From NCBI GenBank assembly GCA_016935715.1, contig JAFGQJ010000068.1, positions 1 through 9,045 on the forward strand: a stretch of DNA of 9,045 nucleotides, written 5' to 3'. Origin of the DNA: Spirochaetales bacterium (GTDB lineage: Bacteria > Spirochaetota > Spirochaetia > SZUA-6 > DRHE01). The translations under genes and the position numbers were made by a program. The notes under the pieces were generated by a model. It had not been told where the DNA came from. It searched no databases and was given only the letters and a program-made list of their open reading frames with translations. This document shows positions 1-5,760 of this stretch, piece after piece. Each line of letters begins with the position of its first letter. Position 1 is the first letter of the stretch.

Positions 1-263
1 ACGATCGCGGTGGCCGAAATCACCGTGAAGACCGCCGTGTTTCGCACGCTCGTCCAGAACAGGGGATCGGAGAGGACCCACCTGTAGGTCGCGAGACCGG
101 CGAAGCGGGTCTGCTGTTTCGGCAGGACCTCGAGGAAGGAAAACTGGAAGGAGGTGATCAGAGGCACGTAGTACAGCAGGCCGAAGTAGATGACCACGGG
201 TAGCACGAACAGGAATCCCGCCAGTTTCCGTCTGTTGCCGAAGCTGCCAAGGGAGCTCTTCAT
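1..263 (-). CDS. Sugar ABC transporter permease, MalF/UgpA-type (5' part only)
   Basis: This is the N-terminal 87 codons of an inner-membrane permease of a carbohydrate ABC importer; the rest lies beyond the left edge. The translation starts MKSSLGSFGNRRKLAGFLFV, a short basic cytoplasmic stretch followed by a first membrane helix at about residues 14-36. A periplasmic segment follows with the family-typical pattern F-x-GL-x-x-Y ... D-P-L-F-W-x-S-x-x-NT-x-x-F-T (about residues 54-80), then the start of helix 2. These are hallmarks of the MalF/UgpA/LacF branch of binding-protein-dependent permeases. It lies 120 bp downstream of the solute-binding protein gene on the same strand, the usual SBP-permease-permease order. 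No clear Shine-Dalgarno sequence precedes the ATG; the upstream bases are AT-rich (TATAGTATTCGATC). The transported sugar cannot be told from this fragment. Confidence 0.9.
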   Translation of the reverse strand, partial: MKSSLGSFGNRRKLAGFLFVLPVVIYFGLLYYVPLITSFQFSFLEVLPKQQTRFAGLATYRWVLSDPLFWTSVRNTAVFTVISATAI

Positions 264-303
264 GATCGAATACTATACTGTTACAGCGAAAAAATGAATA
301 ATA

Positions 304-341
304 GTGGAGGAAGGAGGCGCTTCGAGGCCTTCTTCCTCCAC
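304..341 (-). terminator. Strong hairpin between SBP and permease genes (attenuator or mRNA-stabilising element)
   Basis: Two 15-base arms (304-318 and 327-341) pair with 14 of 15 Watson-Crick matches around an 8-base loop; the one exception is a G/T position. On the minus strand, the direction of transcription, the hairpin is followed by TATTATTCATTTTTT, a T-rich tract ending in six T at 294-289. It sits in the 120-bp gap between the binding-protein stop and the permease start. It therefore looks like a partial intrinsic terminator or a 3' stabiliser of the binding-protein message. Such elements commonly make the binding protein more abundant than the permeases. The T run is separated from the stem by about 8 bases, so termination may be incomplete. 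Confidence 0.7.
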
Positions 342-383
342 CGATTGACTGTGTTTGCCCGTCCTCGACCGGGCCCGATGCTT

Positions 384-1685
384 CTAGTAGCGGGCCAGGA
401 TCTCGTCGATGGTCACGGCCGCCTTGTCGAGAGCCGGTTTGGCCCTGTCGTTGCCGAACATCACGTCCAGGACCGCCTGGCCGAAGACCTGGAGCACCTC
501 CTGAGCCGGGGGTATGTGGTAATTGGTAGCCGCGCGTCCCGCGGCCATGGTCATGAAGGCGTCAAAGGCCGGATGGGAGGTGAACTCCGGTTCGCTCAGC
601 AGGTCCGTGAACGGCGGGATGATGCTGGCGTTTACGGCCAGCTCCTTCCTCAGCTCCCGGTGATCCACGAAGTAGCGCATCACTTCCCAGGCCCACTTGC
701 GATTGCGCTCCGGCGCGTCCTTGTTGACCTGCAACGACCAGGGGAAGTTCCCCGCGTACCCGGAGGCAACCTTGTGCTTGGGCAGCGCGTACACCCTGTA
801 GTCCAGGTCGGGATTGTTCTTCTTGATCCAGGCAGCGGCGAAGCACTCCCGGAACATGATCCCGCCGATGCCCTGGGCGAAGATATCCATCGGCACCCCG
901 AGCTCGACGCTGGACACCTTTTCCCGGGTGACCAGACCCCCGTAGAAATCCACCGCTTCCACCGCTTCAGGGCTGTTTACGTACCCGGAGGCTTTCTTTT
1001 CATCCCAGTCCAGGACCTTCGTGCCCCAGGCGTCCACGAACGGCAGCGCCTTGTCGGCGATCCCGAAGGCATGCCCGGCGTAGCGGATGGCGTAGCCGCT
1101 GCGGGTGATCTTGCCGCTGGCGTCGTACTTGGTGAGCTTCTTGGCATGGTCGAGCATCTCCATGTAGGTCGCCGCCCCCCTGTTCGGATCCAGCCCGACC
1201 TCCCTGTACATGTCGGCGTTGATGAACATCATCATGAAGTAGCCGCCCTCCACCGGAACGCCGTAGCGGACCCCGTCGTAGATGCCGATGATCGAGCCGG
1301 GCCCTCCCATGAGGCCTTCGAGCTTCTTGGCGATGTCATCGGGCATCTTCTCGCTGACCTCCAACTCCCCCGCGGTGACGTGGGTCATGTCGAAGAAGAT
1401 GTCCGGGCCCTTTCCGGCCTCGAAGGCGCTGCGATACTTGGCCTCGTAGCCCTGGTACGGGATGCAGGTCAGAGTCAGGGTCAGATCGACCTCCGGCCGC
1501 TCGGCGTTGAGCCTCTTCGCGATCTCTTCCCAGAAGGGGTCGTATCCCGGGAAATTACAGACCGACCAGTAGGTCAGGTTGACCACCTCTTTCTCCGCCT
1601 CGCCCTGGGCGCCGGCGAAACAGACAGACGCCGCCATCAGAGCGAACAGCAGGACGAAGAAGCTGCGTGCGATCAGACTTTTCAT
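384..1685 (-). CDS. Extracellular solute-binding protein, family 1 (sugar ABC importer)
   Basis: A 433-residue periplasmic binding protein that would deliver a sugar or oligosaccharide to the permease encoded downstream. Residues 1-24 are a secretion signal (MKSLIARSFF, a hydrophobic core, then SVCFA), with likely cleavage after Ala24 before GAQGEAEKE. Cys22 is preceded by A-S-V, which is not a standard lipobox, though spirochaete lipoboxes are relaxed, so a lipoprotein is possible. The mature part starts with VNLTYWSV, the first beta strand typical of SBP_bac_1. Later family features include GPDIFFD (about 113-119), the YGVPVEGG segment (about 161-168) and a Trp/Tyr-rich middle suited to stacking on sugar rings. 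The length is normal for the family. The start is supported by a strong AAGGAGG five bases before the ATG. It is the first gene of the operon and divergent from a ROK repressor, which fits carbohydrate-inducible expression. The ligand is not recognisable. Confidence 0.93.
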   Translation of the reverse strand: MKSLIARSFFVLLFALMAASVCFAGAQGEAEKEVVNLTYWSVCNFPGYDPFWEEIAKRLNAERPEVDLTLTLTCIPYQGYEAKYRSAFEAGKGPDIFFDMTHVTAGELEVSEKMPDDIAKKLEGLMGGPGSIIGIYDGVRYGVPVEGGYFMMMFINADMYREVGLDPNRGAATYMEMLDHAKKLTKYDASGKITRSGYAIRYAGHAFGIADKALPFVDAWGTKVLDWDEKKASGYVNSPEAVEAVDFYGGLVTREKVSSVELGVPMDIFAQGIGGIMFRECFAAAWIKKNNPDLDYRVYALPKHKVASGYAGNFPWSLQVNKDAPERNRKWAWEVMRYFVDHRELRKELAVNASIIPPFTDLLSEPEFTSHPAFDAFMTMAAGRAATNYHIPPAQEVLQVFGQAVLDVMFGNDRAKPALDKAAVTIDEILARY

Positions 1686-1700
1686 GAAAACCTCCTTAGC

Positions 1701-1718
1701 TCCCCCACTGCGGGGGGA
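1701..1718 (-). promoter_or_regulatory. 5'-UTR hairpin just before the SBP ribosome binding site
   Basis: TCCCCC at 1701-1706 and GGGGGA at 1713-1718 form a six-pair, all-GC-core stem with a six-base loop. It falls in the predicted leader of the binding-protein mRNA, 5 bases upstream of the Shine-Dalgarno AAGGAGG (1690-1696). A stem in this place would leave the ribosome site free while protecting the 5' end, or it may hold the site in an open form. The structure is visible in the sequence; the role is inferred. Confidence 0.5.
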
Positions 1719-1739
1719 AATCGATTTACAGGATCAGCT

Positions 1740-1768
1740 ATCGTACCACAGGCGACTCACTTTGTCAA
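1740..1768 (-). promoter_or_regulatory. Sigma-70-type promoter of the ABC importer operon
   Basis: Read on the minus strand, a perfect -35 TTGACA (1763-1768) is followed by a 17-base spacer (1746-1762) and the -10 box TACGAT (1740-1745), which matches 4 of 6 consensus positions. Transcription would begin near 1733, giving a leader of about 50 bases to the ATG at 1685. The perfect -35, consensus spacing and position before a strong ribosome site support it. The -35 lies inside the palindrome TTTGTCAAA, the presumed repressor site. Confidence 0.75.
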
Positions 1769-1769
1769 A
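1761..1769. promoter_or_regulatory. Putative ROK repressor operator A
   Basis: TTTGTCAAA is a nine-base odd palindrome (TTTG, centre base, CAAA) covering the -35 of the importer promoter. The same core, with the opposite centre base, recurs at 1868-1876 over the -35 of the regulator's own promoter. Both copies are flanked by the words TCAC on the left and GGCATT on the right at slightly different distances. Binding here would exclude RNA polymerase. That the ROK protein is the binder is inferred from adjacency and divergence. Confidence 0.5.
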
Positions 1770-1867
1770 TTGGCATTAAAAGATCGATGAATACCCGTGG
1801 CCTGCAGCCGGCGCGTCCCCTTCATTTGGGGAAAGATCCCCTGTGGTTTGCCAGGTTTGTTCACTTC

Positions 1868-1876
1868 TTTGACAAA
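1868..1876. promoter_or_regulatory. Putative ROK repressor operator B
   Basis: TTTGACAAA, extended by one pair to the eleven-base palindrome CTTTGACAAAG (1867-1877), covers the -35 of the regulator's promoter. Its centre is 107 bp from that of operator A, close to a whole number of DNA turns, so the two sites could be bridged by one oligomer. The position predicts autorepression. Confidence 0.5.
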
Positions 1877-1897
1877 GTTCGGCATTCCTTCTATTAT
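1869..1897 (+). promoter_or_regulatory. Sigma-70-type promoter of the ROK regulator gene
   Basis: TTGACA (1869-1874), a 17-base spacer and TATTAT (1892-1897) make a near-consensus promoter. Transcription should start about 1904, only about 18 bases before the ATG at 1922. This promoter decides the gene's start: any start upstream, such as the in-frame ATG at 1787, would lie outside the transcript. Confidence 0.82.
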
Positions 1898-1921
1898 AGG
1901 AAGCGTACGACGACTCCAGGA

Positions 1922-3181
1922 ATGAACAGACGAACGACCGCAAAACCGAAGCTGCTCAAGAATCTCAACCGCAGGCTTGCATTCGATATCCTGCAGAGCG
2001 CTCATTCCATTTCCCGTCCCGAGCTTGCCGAGAGAACGGGATTGAGCAGAGCCACGATTTCCCTGCTCGCGGATGAGCTTCTGGAAACAGGTCTTGCCGT
2101 CGAGTCCGGACTCGCGGATTCGAGCGGGGGGCGACCTCCGGTGATCCTGCGCTTCGACCCCGATGCGGCCTATGCCGTAGGCGCCTGCATGCATGAATAC
2201 GATTGGAACATCGTCGTGGTGAATCTGGATGCCCGGGTACTGCGCCGTCACAGGATCCATATCCAGCCGGGAACACCCACGGCATCCGTCGCGGCCCTTT
2301 CAGACGGGCTGCAAACGATCAGCGAAGGTATTTCAGAAAAAATTCTTCCCGCCATCGGTCTGGGGACTCCCGGCCTCGTCGATATCCGCAACGGCGTGAT
2401 CAAGCTGGCCGCCGACATCGGGTGGGTGGACGTGCCTTTCCGGCGGCTCGTCGAAGATGCCACGGGGATCGAAACCTATATCGCCAACAGGAGCAAGGTA
2501 GGTGCCCTGGCGGAGTACTGGTACGGAACCAGGAAAGGCGTGAAGGATCTGATCTACGTGTCGATCGGGACCGGTGTCGCGGCGGGGATCATCCATCAGG
2601 GCAGCCTGCTCGTGGGGGCGAATTCCAGCGCAGGCGAGGTCGGACACCTCACGATCGTCCCGGACGGCCCACTTTGTCCCTGCGGCAACCGCGGCTGCCT
2701 GCAGCAGCTGGTATCGGAAGAGGCGATCGCCAACCTGGCCCGCCAGCGGCTGCGAAAAACACAAGGGGGTATCCTGAAGAGCAAGTCGGGCCATCATCCG
2801 GAGCTCATCACCGCCCGGGATGTCTTTTACGCAGCCGAGCGAGGCGATGCCGCGGCGCTTGAAACCCTGGATGAGATCGCTACGTACCTTGGAATCGCTC
2901 TGGCAGGGCTGATCAATCTTTTCAATCCGGAGGTGATTTTTCTCGGCGGTCCGGTGGGAGAGGCCAGTGCCGTGCTGGAGGAGAAGATCAGGGAAAAGGT
3001 GCAGCAGCGGGCGATGTCTTTTCCACTGTCAGCGGTACAGATCCAGAGGAGTTCCCTGGGCACCGACGCCGGCGCCATCGGAGCCTCGGTGCTCGTTCTT
3101 CAAAAGGCCAACGAATTGTTTTTCCGTAGGACTACTCCGGCTCGCCCAGCAGCGAAGGCGGATGTCCGTTGCCGCCGATAA
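1922..3181 (+). CDS. ROK-family transcriptional regulator (NagC/Mlc/XylR type)
   Basis: A 419-residue sugar-responsive repressor. Residues about 11-62 form a MarR-like winged helix-turn-helix (LLKNLNRRLAFDIL ... ISRPELAERTGLSRATISLL). The linker SSGGRPP (68-73) leads into the ROK fold. The ROK signature runs from VSIGTG (213-218) to GEVGH (238-242). The structural zinc ligands are complete: His242, Cys252, Cys254, Cys259 in CPCGNRGC. The residue normally Asp in sugar kinases (N-D) is Arg190 here, and the N-terminal phosphate loop DxGxT is absent (GACMHEYDW), so it should bind but not phosphorylate sugar. The in-frame ATG at 1787 would add 45 residues but lies upstream of the promoter and outside the family pattern. 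The ATG at 1922 has a weak AGGA directly before it, on a very short leader. It probably represses the divergent ABC operon and itself. The last ~16 residues overlap the facing LON-domain gene. Confidence 0.93.
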   Translation: MNRRTTAKPKLLKNLNRRLAFDILQSAHSISRPELAERTGLSRATISLLADELLETGLAVESGLADSSGGRPPVILRFDPDAAYAVGACMHEYDWNIVVVNLDARVLRRHRIHIQPGTPTASVAALSDGLQTISEGISEKILPAIGLGTPGLVDIRNGVIKLAADIGWVDVPFRRLVEDATGIETYIANRSKVGALAEYWYGTRKGVKDLIYVSIGTGVAAGIIHQGSLLVGANSSAGEVGHLTIVPDGPLCPCGNRGCLQQLVSEEAIANLARQRLRKTQGGILKSKSGHHPELITARDVFYAAERGDAAALETLDEIATYLGIALAGLINLFNPEVIFLGGPVGEASAVLEEKIREKVQQRAMSFPLSAVQIQRSSLGTDAGAIGASVLVLQKANELFFRRTTPARPAAKADVRCRR

Positions 3182-3785
3182 TCCTCTTTATCTCCAGAGT
3201 CAGCTTGAGCCGTTCGATCAGCTTTTCCAGCGCCGGCACCGCTTTGCGGATCCGCTGCCGGGTGGAGGTCATCTCCAGAAACGCCTGCTTTTCCTCCAAA
3301 GAGAATCCCTGGCTTCCCGCCAGGAGGAAGGAAATTTCGCTGAGCTCCATGGCGCCGGAGCTGTCGTCGACCTCTTCCGAGCCCAGGAGTCGCGCCAGCT
3401 CACCCCGCAGGATCAGCCCCTTGAGCGCCAGCTCACGGTCCCGGTCTTCCGGCTCCTCCTGTTCGTCATCGAAGTACTCGACCCGTCCCTGGAGATAGGG
3501 CTTGCTCTCATCCTGCTCCAGGATCACGAACCGCCGCTCACCGACGGTCATGATATCCAGCCTTCCGTCCTCGTAGCGCTGCACCACGTCGACGATTCGG
3601 GCCGTGCAGCCCTTGGACTTGATCTGCGAACCGGTGTAGGCAACCAACCCGAACACCTCCCGGCGCTCCAGGCACTCCCCGATCATCTGTTTGTACCGCT
3701 CTTCGAAGATGTGCAGGGGCAGGGGCAGACCGGGAAGGAGCACCAGCCCAAGGGGAAACAGAGGTATCAGCTTCTTTTCCGGCAT
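3132..3785 (-). CDS. Standalone LON substrate-binding (N-terminal) domain protein
   Basis: A 217-residue cytoplasmic protein consisting only of the PUA-like domain that in Lon protease recognises substrates. There is no AAA+ or serine-lysine protease part. Family marks are IPLFPLGLVLLPGLPLPLHI (residues 7-26), FEERYKQMI (27-35), KGCTARI (58-64) and DGRLDIMTVGERRFVI (73-88). A helical C-terminal part (about 115-203) follows, with an acidic stretch DDEQEEPEDRD (106-116). Standalone proteins of this type are common in bacteria and their function is mostly unknown; a role in substrate handling or nucleotide/RNA binding is a guess. GGGAG lies six to seven bases before the ATG. The gene starts 35 bp after the diguanylate cyclase stop, so the two are probably co-transcribed. 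Its 3' end overlaps the facing ROK gene by 50 bp. Confidence 0.9.
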   Translation of the reverse strand: MPEKKLIPLFPLGLVLLPGLPLPLHIFEERYKQMIGECLERREVFGLVAYTGSQIKSKGCTARIVDVVQRYEDGRLDIMTVGERRFVILEQDESKPYLQGRVEYFDDEQEEPEDRDRELALKGLILRGELARLLGSEEVDDSSGAMELSEISFLLAGSQGFSLEEKQAFLEMTSTRQRIRKAVPALEKLIERLKLTLEIKRIIGGNGHPPSLLGEPE

Positions 3786-3820
3786 ATCGTTCTCCCGCAG
3801 GCAGACAATATCATCGAAAT

Positions 3821-5665
3821 CTAGCCGGCGTCTGCAGAAGCGCGGCGGTTCAGCGTGGTCTCACTGACGATCTGATTCCGGCCCAGCTGTTTGGCCCGGT
3901 ACATCAGCGAATCGGCTCTGCGGATCAGCTGCTCGGCGCTTCCCCCGGCGTACTCCGACACCCCGCCGCTGATGGTGACGTGCAGCTGGGGCTCCGACCA
4001 GCTTTGGGCTTCTATGTCCCCGCGAATCCGCTCTGCCACCAGAGCCGCTTCGCTGCAGTCGGTTTCGGGCAGAACGATGAGGAACTCCTCGCCGCCGTAT
4101 CTGCCGACCAGATCCGAATCCCGCATCGTGTAGCGAAAGATCTGCGCTACCCGCTGGAGAACCGAATCACCAACCTGGTGACCGAAAAAATCGTTCACCC
4201 GCTTGAAATGATCGAGGTCGAACATGATCACCGACAGGCTCTTGCGGTAGCGCTTCGCTTCCCCGACCTCCTGCTCCAGGCGTTCCAGGGCGTAGGTGCG
4301 GTTGTGCACGCCGGTGAGCCCGTCGGTGATGGAGGTGATCTGAAGGGTGATCTTCTCCTCCCGAAGCTGCCGGTTCGCCACTTCCAGCTGGCGCGTCCGC
4401 TCCTGCACCTTCTCCTCCAGGGATTGATTCAGCGTCTGCAGCTCCTCCGACTGCATCTGGAGCTTGCTGCTGTACTCCTCCATCCTGTAACGAAACGATA
4501 CCAGCCGCCTGATCAGAATGACCGCCAGACCGAGGGAGAACTGAAAGAGCAGGAGGTAGTTGATTTCGTCGGTCCACGGGAAGACGCCGTTCCCGACCAG
4601 GATGCTGTACAGCGCCAGCAGGCCGAACAGGATGAAATTGAAACAAACCAGTCGAGCCTCGACATTCCCGGCCGCAGCAGCTCTTACGCTCAGAACGCCC
4701 AGAAAAACCATGGTGCAGACCGCCACCCCATCGAGCAGCAGATAGGTGTCGCACAGCCTGATCCAGCCGACGGCGCAACCGATGATGGTGAATCCGAACA
4801 GGCCCAGCACGACAGCGGCCGCCGCCCGGGTTATCTTTCGGTAGCGGGCACCCAGGATCTCCTGCAAAAACAGGATCACGAGGGGTGGCAGGAGGAAATA
4901 GCTGACGGCCTTCACATACTCGAAAAACAGCGGCGCCTGCAGGAGGAGCTGTTTGACGTGTGTTTCACTGAAAACCCTGATGACCAGAGCCAGAGTGATC
5001 AGGCAGAGGTAGAGGAATGAATGCTGCCGCTCCCGCAGAAAATAGATCAGCAGGAAGACCAGGCTCAAGGTGAGGGAGATCACGGCCACGATGATGCGGA
5101 TACTGTCCCGCCTGACGATCCTGAGCATCTGGTCCGCTCCCGATCCCAGAATCACCTCGCCCCAGAGACCGATGTCTCTGTAATCGGAAAATACCCGCAC
5201 ATACAGTTGTTTGCCGGCCGCTTCTTCGGGCAGAGCTATCAGATGCCAGGGCCAGCCGCGGAAAGCGGCCCTACCCCGCGGGTGCATCTCCCCGTAAGCG
5301 TAGATCCGCCTTCCTTCCAGGTACACCTCGGCGGCCAGATCGATGCTGTAGATGAACAGGCGCGGGTCCGGCAGATCGAAATCCGGCAGGCGCGTGCGGA
5401 ACCAGACGCGGTTCGACCCTTCCCGGTTCGGAGGATTGCTGGGAAAATTGATCCCGGTCCACGCCTGGCTATCCTCCGCTTCATAGGCCCACAGGGGAAC
5501 TCCGTCGGCATCGAGAGGGCTGTCGCCCCAACGGTAAGCCCAATCCCTGTCGAGGGATATCAGGGAGCGGTCAAGCGCCCGGAACCCATCCTGTGCCCGG
5601 CCGCGATGCACCGCCGCCATCGAGAAAACGAGAAGAAGGAAGATCGACCAACGAGGTATGCGCAT
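3821..5665 (-). CDS. 7TM-DISM receptor with GGEEF diguanylate cyclase domain
   Basis: A 614-residue membrane sensor that should make cyclic di-GMP. Layout: signal peptide 1-25 (cleavage likely RGRA/QDG); extracytoplasmic domain about 26-185, with a jelly-roll-like, GH2-sugar-binding-like look (WFRTRLPDF, LYVRVFSD); seven helices at about 188-210, 214-232, 250-270, 281-303, 305-327, 337-358 and 366-388; coiled coil about 392-440; GGDEF domain about 442-602. The cyclase keeps D448-GLTGVHNR, FDLDHFKRVND (482-492), GGEEF (524-528), ISGGVS (565-570) and the ADSLMYRAK end motif. RDSD at 515-518, five residues before GGEEF, is an intact inhibitory I-site, so product feedback is expected. Catalytic activity is likely because every key residue is present. 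The signal is unknown; related extracellular domains are thought to bind carbohydrates or similar ligands. It lies 95 bp after the CDF exporter gene and 35 bp before the LON-domain gene. Only a weak ribosome site is seen before the ATG. Confidence 0.93.
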   Translation of the reverse strand: MRIPRWSIFLLLVFSMAAVHRGRAQDGFRALDRSLISLDRDWAYRWGDSPLDADGVPLWAYEAEDSQAWTGINFPSNPPNREGSNRVWFRTRLPDFDLPDPRLFIYSIDLAAEVYLEGRRIYAYGEMHPRGRAAFRGWPWHLIALPEEAAGKQLYVRVFSDYRDIGLWGEVILGSGADQMLRIVRRDSIRIIVAVISLTLSLVFLLIYFLRERQHSFLYLCLITLALVIRVFSETHVKQLLLQAPLFFEYVKAVSYFLLPPLVILFLQEILGARYRKITRAAAAVVLGLFGFTIIGCAVGWIRLCDTYLLLDGVAVCTMVFLGVLSVRAAAAGNVEARLVCFNFILFGLLALYSILVGNGVFPWTDEINYLLLFQFSLGLAVILIRRLVSFRYRMEEYSSKLQMQSEELQTLNQSLEEKVQERTRQLEVANRQLREEKITLQITSITDGLTGVHNRTYALERLEQEVGEAKRYRKSLSVIMFDLDHFKRVNDFFGHQVGDSVLQRVAQIFRYTMRDSDLVGRYGGEEFLIVLPETDCSEAALVAERIRGDIEAQSWSEPQLHVTISGGVSEYAGGSAEQLIRRADSLMYRAKQLGRNQIVSETTLNRRASADAG

Positions 5666-5760
5666 CTGCCGTCTATCCGCCGCAGGCTTACCCTTAGGCG
5701 ACTACAAAATCCTTGCTTTCTACATCGACAGGGCGGCACCAACTATCAAGCAGGGGATTT

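Noticed and set aside
278..286. Nine-base palindrome CTGTTACAG before the permease start
   Set aside because: It is too short to claim as an operator and no second copy was seen.
294..1790. A 498-codon open frame on the plus strand opposite the solute-binding protein gene
   Set aside because: It is antisense to a clear gene in GC-rich DNA. Its translation is rich in His, Arg, Val, Asp and Pro without domain character, a typical mirror-frame artefact.
1815..1841. Alternating CCCC/GGGG blocks (CCCC-TTCATTT-GGGG and GGGG-AAAGAT-CCCC) between the promoters
   Set aside because: These are short four-base arms in GC-rich DNA and lie upstream of the regulator's transcription start, so no RNA structure is expected. 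No partner copy was seen.
1745..1847. Eight-base inverted repeat ACCACAGG (1745-1752) and CCTGTGGT (1840-1847) in the divergent region
   Set aside because: The arms sit at unlike positions relative to the two promoters and are 87 bp apart. An eight-base match in a region of this size is not rare by chance.
5666..5760. Possible promoter in the 95-bp gap between the CDF and cyclase genes (minus-strand TTGATA)
   Set aside because: No acceptable -10 box lies 16-18 bases downstream, so an independent cyclase promoter cannot be supported.
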